Shown: positions 1 through 9,140 of the stretch, piece by piece | How the letters are laid out: each line of letters starts with the position of its first letter | Position numbering within the stretch: the first letter of the stretch is position 1 | Source of the DNA: Albidovulum litorale | GTDB lineage: Bacteria > Pseudomonadota > Alphaproteobacteria > Rhodobacterales > Rhodobacteraceae | Reading direction: 5' to 3' | NCBI RefSeq assembly: GCF_025751495.1 | Contig: NZ_JAOWKZ010000001.1 | Coordinates: forward strand, 751,920 to 815,919 | Length of the DNA stretch: 64,000 bases | Translations under genes and position numbers: made by a program | Notes under the pieces: model-generated | What the model was told of the DNA's origin: nothing | The model's input: the letters and a program-made list of their open reading frames with translations, nothing else | The model's database searches: none

Positions 1-261
1 AATCAGCTTGTTGGGTTCGGGGTAGAGATGCGGGATACCGGGGGAAACGATGAGTGTAGCCACCTCATCCCAGGCATTGCCGCGCGTCAGGTCGGTCAAC
101 GAATAGCCTGCCGCCTCGGCATTGGCGCGCGCCTCGGGGCTGTCGTCCCAGAGGCAGGGTTCGGCACCGCCCGCGATCAGCGCCCGCGCGGTTGCAAGCC
201 CCGACCGGCCCAGGCCCAGCACCGCGACCTTCCTGCCCTCATAGCCCCTGACCGGAATCAT
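1..261 (-). CDS. murD: MurD, UDP-N-acetylmuramoylalanine-D-glutamate ligase, N-terminal part
   Basis: Cytoplasmic ATP-dependent ligase that adds D-glutamate to UDP-MurNAc-L-Ala in peptidoglycan precursor synthesis. Only the first 87 residues are in the window; the 3' end lies beyond the left edge. The N-terminus reads [20 protein letters not shown], a Rossmann-like nucleotide-sugar binding fold, and further on has LIVSPGIP, the MurD signature of the substrate-binding domain. The ATG at 261 is divergent from the FKBP gene. It belongs with the mraY-murF-murE genes on the same strand but is about 3 kb away from them, so the dcw cluster is split here. Confidence 0.9.
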   Translation of the reverse strand, partial: MIPVRGYEGRKVAVLGLGRSGLATARALIAGGAEPCLWDDSPEARANAEAAGYSLTDLTRGNAWDEVATLIVSPGIPHLYPEPNKLI

Positions 262-421
262 GCTGCCCCCATATCCTTCGCGCCCGCGACAATGCCCTGC
301 CCCCCGCGCGCCCGCAAGGACCCCGGCTTTACCCCCGCGCCCATCCGGTCTAGGGTCGGGCCACGAGAGCACCCGCGAGAGACGCGGCCTCAGAATTCAT
401 CCCCCATCCCGAAAGGACGCC

Positions 422-850
422 ATGACCCAGGTAAAGACGGGCGATAAGGTAAGCATTCACTATCGCGGCACGCTGAACGACGGCACTCAGTTCGACAGTT
501 CAGAAGGGCGCGATCCACTGGAATTCACTGTGGGCTCCGGCCAGATCATCCCCGGCCTCGACAAGGCGCTGCCGGGCATGGCGGTGGGCGACAAAAAGTC
601 GGTGCCGGTTCCGGCGACGGAGGCTTACGGCGCGCACAATCCCGATGCCCGTCAGGCCATCCCGCGCGACCAGATTCCCGCCGACATCCCGCTCGAAATC
701 GGGACCGCCCTGCAGATGCGCACACCGGACGGACAAGCGATGCAGGTCATCGTGGCAGAGGTTACCGCCGAGACGGTCACGCTCGACGCCAATCATCCGC
801 TCGCGGGGAAAGACCTGAACTTCGACATCGAATTGGTGTCGATCGGCTAA
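422..850 (+). CDS. FKBP-type peptidyl-prolyl cis-trans isomerase (SlyD-like)
   Basis: Prolyl isomerase and probable chaperone of 142 residues, cytoplasmic because no signal peptide is seen. The FKBP half-motifs are clear: VSIHYRGTLNDGTQFDSS near residues 10-27, IIPGLDKALPGMAVGD near 41-56, and the closing strand NHPLAGKDLNFDIELVSI. The middle region (AYGAHNPDARQAIPRDQIP) fits the insert-in-flap domain of SlyD-type FKBPs; the His/Cys-rich metal-binding tail of E. coli SlyD is missing. The start at 422 follows GAAAGGA by a few bases; a longer in-frame extension upstream has no such site. It reads divergently from murD and is not part of the division operon. Confidence 0.9.
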   Translation: MTQVKTGDKVSIHYRGTLNDGTQFDSSEGRDPLEFTVGSGQIIPGLDKALPGMAVGDKKSVPVPATEAYGAHNPDARQAIPRDQIPADIPLEIGTALQMRTPDGQAMQVIVAEVTAETVTLDANHPLAGKDLNFDIELVSIG

Positions 851-926
851 AACGCGGTGACGCAGGGGGCGTCCGATTGCCTCCTGCATTTCACTGGCAG
901 GTCCCCCAAACAGGCCAGGGCAGACC

Positions 927-1289
927 TTATTTCAAAGTGAACAACGCGGTATCGCCCTTGCCCTTCTTGCGGACGTTCCGCAACGTGCGGCCGTCAAACT
1001 CAACCACCTGGCAGTCCGAGCCGATTTCCTGCCCGCCGAGAACGCCGTTGCGACACCAGTAGCTGCCCTTCCAAAGCCATTTCCCGGAAAATTCCTTGCC
1101 GCCGAACTGGCCGTTCATCGAACCATCGGCATTCACGGTCACCCAGTCGCCCTTTTCGTTTCCAAAGGTGTTGCCCACGATCAGGGCGCGATAATCGGCC
1201 TCTGTCTTGATCCGTTTCATCGCCTCGCTGTGGGCGGGGGACATACACAGGACCCCGACTGCCATCGCCGACAAGATTGTGCGCTTCAT
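927..1289 (-). CDS. Small secreted protein of unknown function
   Basis: A 120-residue protein with a clear Sec signal peptide (MKRTILSAMAVGVLCMSPAHSEA), so it should be periplasmic. The mature part is compact and rich in Gly and Trp (GNTFGNEKGDWVTV, GKWLWKGSYWCRNG) with two cysteines that could form a disulphide, resembling small lipocalin-like or DUF995-type periplasmic proteins; I cannot assign a family firmly. The second ATG (1289) is preferred because AGAGGGG lies about six bases before it, whereas the ATG at 1295 abuts that sequence. A perfect 16-nt palindrome lies 66 bp upstream. Confidence 0.7.
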   Translation of the reverse strand: MKRTILSAMAVGVLCMSPAHSEAMKRIKTEADYRALIVGNTFGNEKGDWVTVNADGSMNGQFGGKEFSGKWLWKGSYWCRNGVLGGQEIGSDCQVVEFDGRTLRNVRKKGKGDTALFTLK

Positions 1290-1355
1290 GGCCATCCCCT
1301 CTAATGCAGTTCAACAATATAAGGACCAAGGATAGCGCAGAGGAACACCGTTTCA

Positions 1356-1371
1356 TGATCCAATTGGATCA
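1356..1371. promoter_or_regulatory. Perfect 16-nt palindrome, possible operator
   Basis: TGATCCAATTGGATCA is fully self-complementary with no spacer. It sits between the start of the secreted protein (1289) and the stop of the SDR gene (1422), where an operator for the minus-strand gene would be expected. The regulator is unknown. Confidence 0.35.
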
Positions 1372-1421
1372 AAGTGGCCGACACAACTAACACCTGCGCG
1401 ACCCGGAATGGATCATCTGAG

Positions 1422-2093
1422 TTACCAATCGAAGGGTTGACGGTCGCGGAAGAACCCGCCCGTCGGCCCGTCTTCAGGCAGGAGCGCCAGCCAGATCGCG
1501 GTGTCGGCGCCTTCTTCGGGGCTGCGGTTGGCACCTTCTCCGCCCATGCGGGTTCTGACCCATCCCGGGCACATCGCATTGACCTTGACGCCCGCGGGCA
1601 GGTCGCGCGGCAGTGCTTTCGTCAACGCGTTCAGGGCCGCCTTGGCAACGCCATAAGCGCCCGGCCCGGCAAGGCCATGGCCGAAACTGCCCCAATCAGA
1701 CGACAGGTTCACGATCCGGCCCCAGCCGGTCTCTCGCCAATGCGGCAGGTTGAGCCGGATCAGGTCGAGAGGTGCCGACACCATCACCTGCATCGCATCG
1801 TCGAAATCGCTCTTGGGGCTCAGCAGCGAGGCGCCGCTGAGGATACCGGCATTGTTGACGAGGATGTCAAAGCCGCCTGCCCCGGTCATCGCTGTAAAAT
1901 AGCTCTCCGGATCGGCCAGATCGAGAGGCAGGAAACCGCAGCCTATTTCCGCGGCCGCCTTGCGACCAGCCTCTGCATCCCGCGCCCCGATCGTCACCGC
2001 ACAACCCGTCGCGGTCAGGCCCGCCGCGATGGCGCGACCAATGCCGCGATTGCCGCCGGTGACAAGCGCGGTCGGACGGGAGGGTCTGGTCAT
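1422..2093 (-). CDS. Short-chain dehydrogenase/reductase (SDR)
   Basis: NAD(P)-dependent oxidoreductase of the classical SDR family, 223 residues. The cofactor motif TGGNRGIG is near residues 12-19, NNAG lies in the expected middle position, and the catalytic residues appear as Ser in NLSSDWG and YGVAK. The substrate is not predictable. The start at 2093 (MTRPSRP) is preferred over an ATG ten codons upstream because AGGACACC precedes it and because SDRs start just before the glycine motif. It is divergent from the membrane protein at 2195. Confidence 0.85.
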   Translation of the reverse strand: MTRPSRPTALVTGGNRGIGRAIAAGLTATGCAVTIGARDAEAGRKAAAEIGCGFLPLDLADPESYFTAMTGAGGFDILVNNAGILSGASLLSPKSDFDDAMQVMVSAPLDLIRLNLPHWRETGWGRIVNLSSDWGSFGHGLAGPGAYGVAKAALNALTKALPRDLPAGVKVNAMCPGWVRTRMGGEGANRSPEEGADTAIWLALLPEDGPTGGFFRDRQPFDW

Positions 2094-2194
2094 GGAGGTG
2101 TCCTCGATCATCTGCCGCGCCATTTACCGGCACGGCCACGGTTTTGCGCCAGCTTGGCCGCATTAATGCTTTATTTAGCAGACACGCTCATCCT

Positions 2195-2665
2195 ATGGAA
2201 ATGTCAGCGACACCCTCTCTTTTGACCCGTTTTGCCAGGCGCCTGCGCCGCGAAACGCGGCTTTTGCGCTTCGTGATCGGCCTGTCCTTCCTCGCGGGCT
2301 TCGTCATGTATATGCGCTACGACGTGATAGTCATGGGCATGCCGATGCCGATTTTCACCGGTCTCTTCTACGCTGCGTTCATCGGTACCACCGCGACCAT
2401 CGTCAGTCTTCTGTTACCCGCCCTACGTACAATGATCGAGGCGGCGGCGATTTCGCGGCTCGGCGTGGCATTGGCGGCCTATGGTGTTCCGGAGTTCGGG
2501 CTGAAACTGGCCATGTCGCCGCTCCTGAGCGCGACCGTGATCATTCTCGGCGCGGTCTTGGTGCGAAAGCTTTTCCGGACCGAAGCCTTCGCGCATTGGT
2601 CAGTCCTTGCGCATGAGACCGGTCACGCAGTAACCGGCACCCCGGTACCGGCAGAGGCTGGTTAG
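2195..2665 (+). CDS. Membrane protein of unknown function
   Basis: About 156 residues with an Arg-rich N-terminus (RFARRLRRETRLLRF) followed by three or four hydrophobic segments: FVIGLSFLAGFVMYM, PIFTGLFYAAFIGTTATIVSLL, and SPLLSATVIILGAVLV. The positive-inside pattern puts the N-terminus in the cytoplasm. I recognise no family. The start at 2195 or 2201 is chosen because the upstream in-frame ATG at 2144 would overlap the divergent promoter. Its 3' end overlaps the 3' end of the DUF2161 gene by four bases in convergent orientation. Confidence 0.55.
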   Translation: MEMSATPSLLTRFARRLRRETRLLRFVIGLSFLAGFVMYMRYDVIVMGMPMPIFTGLFYAAFIGTTATIVSLLLPALRTMIEAAAISRLGVALAAYGVPEFGLKLAMSPLLSATVIILGAVLVRKLFRTEAFAHWSVLAHETGHAVTGTPVPAEAG

Positions 2666-3321
2666 GCCCGACCGCGCGACTCCTCCACCGCCTCGACAGC
2701 CCCTTTGGGCGTCAGCCTGTAGACCCCGCGTTCCACCCGTTCAAACCAGCCGTAGTGATCGGCCCGAAACATCTGCCCGGCCCGGGCGACGCCCGTCGCC
2801 TGCGCAACCGAGGCGGCCTTGCAGGGTCCGTGGGCAGCCAGATGCGCCGCACAACGCAGCGCGTCCTGCCGGTAGGCGGTCATGCGCTTGACGCCCGTGG
2901 TGCCGCCGGTATTCGGATCGCCGACCCGATGGTCGAATTCGCGGATCAGGCGGCCCGCCTTTCGGGCATTCCGGCGCGGCTGATAGGGTCCGGGATCGAG
3001 ATGGGCCTCGACCCCGCCATGCTTTACCGCCAGAAGCCCGAGGCCAAGCCGGCGGCAAAGCCGGATGATATCCCTGTAGCGCAGCTTCCAGCCCCGTTCG
3101 GATGAAACCGGCACCGCCAGATAGACATGATCGAACATCGCCTGCCGCGCCACGCCCTGCATCACGAGCGCCAGCGAAAAGGTCAGCTTTAGTTCGACCA
3201 CAACGGGAGGTTCCTCGCCCCTCCGGGCCAGCACATCGCACTCGCCGATCTCGGCCTTGACCTCATAGCCCTGCGCCTCCAGATGCGCCTTCACCGGCGC
3301 GTAGAGGTCCGCCTCGCGCAT
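2662..3321 (-). CDS. DUF2161 family protein, putative PD-(D/E)XK nuclease fold
   Basis: A 219-residue protein matching the DUF2161 pattern common in Rhodobacterales. The N-terminal half has E..GECDVLARRG followed by VVVELKLTFS, the D...ExK arrangement of the PD-(D/E)XK fold. The C-terminal half looks like a winged helix (ALRCAAHLAAHGPCKAASVAQATGV ... GWFERVERGVYRLTPKG, shown in parts). Its ATG overlaps the mraY stop by one base, so it is translated from the dcw transcript. The function is unknown; nuclease activity is inferred from the fold only. Confidence 0.75.
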   Translation of the reverse strand: MREADLYAPVKAHLEAQGYEVKAEIGECDVLARRGEEPPVVVELKLTFSLALVMQGVARQAMFDHVYLAVPVSSERGWKLRYRDIIRLCRRLGLGLLAVKHGGVEAHLDPGPYQPRRNARKAGRLIREFDHRVGDPNTGGTTGVKRMTAYRQDALRCAAHLAAHGPCKAASVAQATGVARAGQMFRADHYGWFERVERGVYRLTPKGAVEAVEESRGRA

Positions 3322-4403
3322 CAGCGCAGCTTAAGCGTCGCCAGTCCGATCAGCGCGAGGATCAGCGAAATGATCCAGAAGCGGATGACGATCTGCGGCT
3401 CGGCCCAGCCCTTCTTCTCGAAATGATGGTGTATCGGCGCCATCAGGAAGACCCTTCGGCCGGTGCGCTTGAAATAGGCGACCTGGATGATGACGCTGAG
3501 CGCCTCCACCACGAACAATCCGCCGACGATCGCCAGCACGATCTCATGCTTGGTCGCGACCGCGATGGCACCCAGCGCGCCGCCCAGAGCCAGCGAACCG
3601 GTATCGCCCATGAAGACCGCCGCCGGCGGCGCGTTGTACCAGAGAAAACCGAGCCCGCCGCCGATGAGCGCCGCGGTAAAGATCAGGATCTCACCCGTGC
3701 CGGGCACATAATGAACGCCGAGATAGTTCGTGAAGTCGGTCCGGCCGACCGCATAGGCGATGACCCCAAGCGTCGCCGCCGCGATCATCACCGGCATCAC
3801 CGCAAGACCGTCGAGCCCGTCGGTCAGGTTCACGGCATTGGCCGCGCCGACGATGACGATCATCGCGAAGGGTACGAAGAAATAGCCAAGGTTCAAGAGC
3901 GCGTCCTTGAAGACCGGGAAGGCCAACTGATTGGTCAGATTGGCCGGATGGACATAAGCCGCCATCGCGCCCGCAAGGGCCGCGATCACCAAACCCAGCA
4001 ACAGCCGCATCCGCGACGACACGCCCTTGGTGTTCTGTTTCGTCACCTTGGCATAATCGTCGGCGAAGCCGATCAGCCCATAGGCATAGGTCACAAATAG
4101 CACGATCCAGATATAGGGATTGTCGAGCCGGGCCCAGAGCAGCGTCGCCACAAGGATCGCCGAGAGGATCAGCAAGCCCCCCATCGTCGGCGTCCCGGCC
4201 TTGGAAAAGTGGCTCTGCGGTCCGTCATCGCGGATCGGCTGACCCTTTTTCTGCTTGCGGCGCAATAAGTTGATCAGCGGTTGGCCGAAGAGAAAGCCAA
4301 ATACCAGAGCCGTGAAAAACGCCGCCCCCGCGCGGAAGGTGATGTAGCGGAAAAGGTTGAAGACATCGCCGCCTTCGGCCAGTCCGGAAAGCCAATACAG
4401 CAT
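3321..4403 (-). CDS. mraY: MraY, phospho-N-acetylmuramoyl-pentapeptide transferase
   Basis: Integral membrane enzyme that transfers phospho-MurNAc-pentapeptide to undecaprenyl phosphate, making lipid I. At 360 residues with about ten hydrophobic helices it has the normal family length. Family motifs are present: FADDYAKV near residues 113-120, [10 protein letters not shown] near 192-201, [11 protein letters not shown], and [11 protein letters not shown] near the C-terminus. The gene abuts murF (stop at 4404) and overlaps the following DUF2161 gene by one base, typical of translational coupling in this operon. Confidence 0.97.
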   Translation of the reverse strand: MLYWLSGLAEGGDVFNLFRYITFRAGAAFFTALVFGFLFGQPLINLLRRKQKKGQPIRDDGPQSHFSKAGTPTMGGLLILSAILVATLLWARLDNPYIWIVLFVTYAYGLIGFADDYAKVTKQNTKGVSSRMRLLLGLVIAALAGAMAAYVHPANLTNQLAFPVFKDALLNLGYFFVPFAMIVIVGAANAVNLTDGLDGLAVMPVMIAAATLGVIAYAVGRTDFTNYLGVHYVPGTGEILIFTAALIGGGLGFLWYNAPPAAVFMGDTGSLALGGALGAIAVATKHEIVLAIVGGLFVVEALSVIIQVAYFKRTGRRVFLMAPIHHHFEKKGWAEPQIVIRFWIISLILALIGLATLKLR

Positions 4404-5849
4404 CTATTCAGTCCCCCGTGTCTCGCCCGCACCCGGCTGCCCGAGCTTTCTGAGCGCGTCAACCACAAGGCTTACCTTCGATCCTTTTGATCCCTTCACC
4501 AGCACCACATCACCGGCATCCGCCAAATGATGGGCACGCTCGGCCAGTTCCCCGGCGCGGTCAAACCATTCGCCGCGCTGGCGTTCCGGTAGCTTCTGCC
4601 AGAGCGCGCGCATCCTTGGCCCGACGCAATGAACAACGTGAAACCGCGCCATTGCCGGATGGTCCGCCACCGCCTCATGCAGAGCGCCCTCATCCGGGCC
4701 AAGCTCCAGCATGTCACCCAGAACAGCGATGCGGCGGCCTTCGAGTTTACGGCCGATCCCGTCACGGGGTTCTGTGACAGCGAGAACCTCCAAGGCGGCG
4801 GCCATGGAGGCGGGGTTGGCGTTGAAGGCGTCATCGATCAGATCGAAGCTCAGCGCCTCATCGACGATATCGAGATAGATGCGCTCGCGCTGGCCCCGGC
4901 CTGCTGGCGGGCGCCACTGGCCGATATCGCAGGCCGCAACAGCAGGGTCCGCACCAATGGCATCGGCCACCGCCAGAACGCCCAGCGCATTGGCGGCAAA
5001 ATGGCGTCCCGCCGTCTGGACCTTGAAGAGCACAGGCTCGCCACCCCTTGTGGCCCGCACGATGGTCGTATCCTGCGCCAGCTTGACCTCGTCCAGCCGG
5101 TAGTCGCTGTCCTTCGCCGGGCCAAACGTGATCACACGGGCGGCCCTGGCGGCGGCATCGGCAAGGATCGGCGTCACGTGAAGGCCGGTCGGGATCACGG
5201 CCACGCCGTCCGGCTCCAGCCCTTCAAAGATCGCGCCCTTTTCGCGGGCGATGCCCTCGATATTCTCGAACGCCTCCAGATGGGCGGGCGCGACCGTGGT
5301 GATCATCGCCACATGCGGCCGCGCAAGGCGGGCAAGGGGTGCAATTTCGCCGGGATGGTTCATGCCGATCTCGATCACCGCGAAATCGGCGTCTTGAGGC
5401 ATCCGCGCCAGCGTGATCGGCACGCCCCAGTGGTTGTTGAAACTCGCCTCGGCGGCATGGACGCTGCCCTGCCCCGCCAGCACCGCGCGCAGCATTTCCT
5501 TGGTGGAGGTCTTGCCCACGGACCCCGTGACCGCGATCACCCGCGCCCGGGTCCGCGCCCGCCCCGCCGCGCCGAGCGCGGTCAGCGCTTCCAGAACATC
5601 CGGCACGATCAGCAGGGGATCGGTGTCCGAGCACCCATCCGGGATATGCGACACCAGCGCGCCCGCCGCACCTTTCTTCAGCGCATCGGCGGCGAAATCA
5701 TGGCCGTCGCGCACATCTTTCAGCGCGACAAAGAGGTCGCCCGGCTGGATCGAGCGCGTATCAATGGAGATTCCCATCGCCTCGAACGCTGTCGTCGTCC
5801 GACCGCCGGTGGCGGCCTCCGCCTCGGCCGATGTCCAGAGCGCGCCCAT
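4404..5849 (-). CDS. murF: MurF, UDP-MurNAc-tripeptide-D-alanyl-D-alanine ligase
   Basis: Cytoplasmic Mur ligase that adds D-Ala-D-Ala to the UDP-MurNAc tripeptide. It has 481 residues. The N-terminal domain carries STRAIGHT-type DTRSIQPGDLFVAL near 31-43, the ATP-binding loop is VTGSVGKTSTKEM near 107-119, and the central domain has NNHWGVP and EIGMNHPGEI, both diagnostic for MurF. The start at 5849 overlaps the murE stop by one base. Confidence 0.96.
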   Translation of the reverse strand: MGALWTSAEAEAATGGRTTTAFEAMGISIDTRSIQPGDLFVALKDVRDGHDFAADALKKGAAGALVSHIPDGCSDTDPLLIVPDVLEALTALGAAGRARTRARVIAVTGSVGKTSTKEMLRAVLAGQGSVHAAEASFNNHWGVPITLARMPQDADFAVIEIGMNHPGEIAPLARLARPHVAMITTVAPAHLEAFENIEGIAREKGAIFEGLEPDGVAVIPTGLHVTPILADAAARAARVITFGPAKDSDYRLDEVKLAQDTTIVRATRGGEPVLFKVQTAGRHFAANALGVLAVADAIGADPAVAACDIGQWRPPAGRGQRERIYLDIVDEALSFDLIDDAFNANPASMAAALEVLAVTEPRDGIGRKLEGRRIAVLGDMLELGPDEGALHEAVADHPAMARFHVVHCVGPRMRALWQKLPERQRGEWFDRAGELAERAHHLADAGDVVLVKGSKGSKVSLVVDALRKLGQPGAGETRGTE

Positions 5850-7327
5850 CAGATACGGCCCTCCAAAGCGGCAACCGCGACCGATGCCTGTTCGGCATCG
5901 TCGAAGGGATAGATATCGCTGCCGACGATCTGCCCCGTCTCATGGCCCTTGCCCGCGATCAAGAGCGCGTCACCCGGTTGCAGCGCATCTACCCCGCGCA
6001 GGATCGCCTCGGCCCGGTCGCCGACCTCGGTCGCCTCGGGGCAGCCCGCCATCACCTCGGCGCGGATCGCGGCGGGGTCTTCGGTTCTGGGATTGTCATC
6101 GGTGACGATGACCACATCCGCAAAGGCCGCCGCCGCCTCGCCCATCAGTGGACGCTTCAACCGATCGCGGTCGCCGCCCGCGCCGAACACCACAACGATG
6201 CGGCCCATGACATGCGGGCGGAGCGATTGCAGGGCCGAGGCGAGTGCGCCCGGCTTGTGCGAATAATCGACAAAGACCGTCGCGCCATTGTCGCGCTTGG
6301 CGGCAAGCTCCATCCGCCCCCGCACGGTGACAAGGCCGGGGAGCGTCCCGAAGACGGCCTCCGGCTCCTCCCCCGCGGCCATGACGAGACCGGCAGCGGC
6401 CAGCACATTCTCGGCCTGAAAGCCGCCGATCAGGGCCAGACGCACCAGATGCGGCTTGCCGTCAAAGGTGAAACGCAGGTCCTGACCGGTCGCATCAAAG
6501 CGCTGCGAGGTGATGCACAGGTCGGCAACGGGATTGCGGCCCACGGTCAGCAGGCGCTGGCCGCGATGGCGCGCGATCTCGGCCATTTCCCGGCCGCGCG
6601 CTTCGTCGATATTGATGACCGCCGTGCCCTCTTCGGGCAGGACACGGGCGAAAAGCCCTGCCTTGGCGGCGAAATAGTCGTCAAAATTGGCGTGGTAGTC
6701 GAGGTGGTCCTGACTGAAATTGGTGAACGCCGCCGCATCCAGCCGCACCCCGTCGAGCCGCCCCTGATCAAGCCCATGGGACGACGCCTCCATCGCCGCA
6801 TGGGTGACACCGGCATCGGCCATCTCACGCAATACGCGGTGCAGCGTGATCGGTTCGGGCGTCGTGTGCGCGAGTGGCGCGGTGAAATCGCCCATCACCC
6901 CCATCGTACCGAGATTGGCGGAAACCCGCCCAAGCGCCTGCCAGATCTGCCGGGTGAAGGTCGCGACAGAGGTCTTGCCCGAGGTGCCGGTGACTGCAAC
7001 GACGGTTTCGGGCTGGCGTTCGAACCAAAGGGCGGCGCTATAGGCCAGCGTCTGGCGCGGGTCCTCGGTCACGATCAGCGCGGCGTCGGACGCCGCGAGT
7101 TCCGCCTTGGCGATCTCCGCGCCCTCGCGGTCGGTCAGGATCGCGCCCGCCCCCATGCGCAGGGCATATTGAATGAATTCAGCACCATGCATCCGGCTGC
7201 CGGGAAGGGCCGCAAAAAGGTGCCCCTCCTTCACCTGACGGCTGTCGACGGAAAGGCCGGTGACGCGCGCCTCGCGCCCGCCCTGTGCGGTCAGGCCAAG
7301 TTCCCCCAGCGATTTGGTCCCGGCCAT
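5849..7327 (-). CDS. murE: MurE, UDP-MurNAc-tripeptide synthetase (meso-DAP type)
   Basis: Cytoplasmic Mur ligase that adds the third amino acid of the stem peptide. About 492 residues. It shows VDSRQVKEGHLFAAL near 28-42, P-loop TGTSGKTS near 113-120, and TDDNPRTEDP in the C-terminal domain. The DNPR motif is the signature of meso-diaminopimelate-adding MurE, so the cell wall should be of the DAP type. A GTG six codons upstream (7345) is an equally possible start; I chose the ATG at 7327. FtsI ends ten bases upstream of the GTG. Confidence 0.95.
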   Translation of the reverse strand: MAGTKSLGELGLTAQGGREARVTGLSVDSRQVKEGHLFAALPGSRMHGAEFIQYALRMGAGAILTDREGAEIAKAELAASDAALIVTEDPRQTLAYSAALWFERQPETVVAVTGTSGKTSVATFTRQIWQALGRVSANLGTMGVMGDFTAPLAHTTPEPITLHRVLREMADAGVTHAAMEASSHGLDQGRLDGVRLDAAAFTNFSQDHLDYHANFDDYFAAKAGLFARVLPEEGTAVINIDEARGREMAEIARHRGQRLLTVGRNPVADLCITSQRFDATGQDLRFTFDGKPHLVRLALIGGFQAENVLAAAGLVMAAGEEPEAVFGTLPGLVTVRGRMELAAKRDNGATVFVDYSHKPGALASALQSLRPHVMGRIVVVFGAGGDRDRLKRPLMGEAAAAFADVVIVTDDNPRTEDPAAIRAEVMAGCPEATEVGDRAEAILRGVDALQPGDALLIAGKGHETGQIVGSDIYPFDDAEQASVAVAALEGRI

Positions 7328-7355
7328 GAAATTCGTCCCCGCCACATGTCTGCCC

Positions 7356-9140
7356 TCAGTTGCGGACGCGTATTACCCCGGCCTCTGCCACGGGTTCAAG
7401 CTCGGGTCTCAACCCCAGCAATGGTGCCGCGCGGCGGATGATCTCGGCGCCCACGGGCACCGCTGTCCAGCCCGCCGTGCGGCGCGGTTCGGTGCCCGAG
7501 GTTTCGACCGGTTCATCGAGCGAGACAACCAGCACATATTTCGGATCGTTCGATGGAAAGATCGACGCGAAGGTCGCGATGACCTTGTCCTTGTGATAGC
7601 CCTTGCCGTTCGGCAGCGGCTTGTCCGCGGTCCCGGTCTTGCCGCCGACGGCATAGCCCGGCACCTCGCCAAAACTCGCAGTCCCCCGCACGACGACCTG
7701 CCGCAGCATGTCGCGGAGCGTGGCCGAGGTCGCCTCGGACACCAGACGCGCGCCGGTTTCCACCTTGTCGCGCTTCAGGATCGTGGGCGTGATCCGCGTG
7801 CCGCCATTGACGAGCGAGGCATAGGCCGAGGCCAGATGCAGCGGGCTTGCCGCGACGCCATGGCCGTAGGACACGGTCAGCGTGGTGATTTCCGGCCATT
7901 TTGCGGGCCGGAGCGGTTTACCCGTGGGGGCCTCGACCAACTCGATCGAGGTCGGATCGAACATGCCGAGGGCCTGAAGGAACTGCTGCTGGCGCTCGCC
8001 GCCGATCGCTTGAGCGATATGGGCGGTGCCGATATTCGAGGACTTCACGATCACATCGGTGACCGAAAGCTGCGGCCCGTAATTGTGGAAATCGCGGATC
8101 TTGAACTTGCCCCAGAACATCGGACCCTTGGTCTCGACCATCGTCGTGGGGTTGACGAGGCCCAGCTCCATCGCCTGCGCCACGGCGAAAATCTTGAATG
8201 TGGAGCCCAGCTCATAGACCCCCTGTACCGCGCGGTTGAAAAGCGGGCTGTCAGAAGGATCGCCCTTCAGCAACGGCGCGGGCCTTGTGTTCGGGTCGAA
8301 ATCCGGCAATGAGGCCAGCGCCACCACTTCGCCCGAATGGACATCCATCAGCACGGCCGTCGCGCCCTTGGCGTTCATCAGCTTCATGCCGCCATAAAGC
8401 ACATCCTCGACCGTCGACTGGATCGTCAGATCGAGCGAAAGCGCCAGCGGCGCACCGCCATTCGCCGGATCGCGGAGCCATCCGTCGAAAGTCTTTTCAA
8501 CACCGGCGACACCGACGACCTCAGCCGAATGGACGCCTTCACGCCCGAAACTCGCACCGCCCAGAACATGGGCCGCAATCGCGCCGTTCGGATAAAGCCG
8601 CATTTCGCGCGGACCGAAAAGAAGGCCGGGATCGCCGATCTCATGCACAAGCTGCATTTGCTCGGGCGAGATTTTCTTCTTTACCCAAAGGAACTTGCGC
8701 TTGCCGCTGAAGTCGTCCTTCAGGCGCGCCTCATCAAGGTCGGGAAAGATCGCGGCCAATTCACTCGCCGCGCGCGCGGGATCGACCATGAGCTGCGGCT
8801 GGGCATAGAGCGAATGGGTGACGAGGTTCGTCGCCAGAATCCGCCCCTGTCGATCGATGATGTCTGCGCGCTGTGCGATGATCGACGCGCCGGTTGCGGC
8901 GGTCTGCGGCTCGGCCGGTTCGGTCGAGGCCAGCACCCCCATACGGGCACCGACCGTGATGAAGGCCGCAAGAAAGGCAACGCCCAGAAGCAGAAGGCGC
9001 CCCTCGGCGCGGATACGCGCCTTGTCGCGCATCGCCTCGTGCCTCAGGCGGATATTCTCGCGTTCGATGGCGTCCGGGTTCTCGCCCTTTTCACGGGCCG
9101 ACAGGATGCGGGCAAGCGGGCGAAGCGGTATCCGGGTCAT
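7356..9140 (-). CDS. ftsI: FtsI, peptidoglycan D,D-transpeptidase (PBP3)
   Basis: Septal class B penicillin-binding protein, 594 residues, anchored in the inner membrane by one helix near residues 47-70 (LLLLGVAFLAAFITVGARMG) with the bulk periplasmic. The pedestal domain is followed by the transpeptidase domain with the three active-site motifs: STFK (in ELGSTFKIFAV), SSN (in VKSSNIGTAH) and KTG (in VGGKTGTADKP). It overlaps ftsL by four bases (ATGA), consistent with joint translation of divisome subunits. Confidence 0.96.
   Translation of the reverse strand: MTRIPLRPLARILSAREKGENPDAIERENIRLRHEAMRDKARIRAEGRLLLLGVAFLAAFITVGARMGVLASTEPAEPQTAATGASIIAQRADIIDRQGRILATNLVTHSLYAQPQLMVDPARAASELAAIFPDLDEARLKDDFSGKRKFLWVKKKISPEQMQLVHEIGDPGLLFGPREMRLYPNGAIAAHVLGGASFGREGVHSAEVVGVAGVEKTFDGWLRDPANGGAPLALSLDLTIQSTVEDVLYGGMKLMNAKGATAVLMDVHSGEVVALASLPDFDPNTRPAPLLKGDPSDSPLFNRAVQGVYELGSTFKIFAVAQAMELGLVNPTTMVETKGPMFWGKFKIRDFHNYGPQLSVTDVIVKSSNIGTAHIAQAIGGERQQQFLQALGMFDPTSIELVEAPTGKPLRPAKWPEITTLTVSYGHGVAASPLHLASAYASLVNGGTRITPTILKRDKVETGARLVSEATSATLRDMLRQVVVRGTASFGEVPGYAVGGKTGTADKPLPNGKGYHKDKVIATFASIFPSNDPKYVLVVSLDEPVETSGTEPRRTAGWTAVPVGAEIIRRAAPLLGLRPELEPVAEAGVIRVRN

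Noticed and set aside
5831-7441. Open frame of 536 codons opposite murE
   Set aside because: Same kind of antisense shadow; murE has P-loop and DNPR motif on the minus strand.
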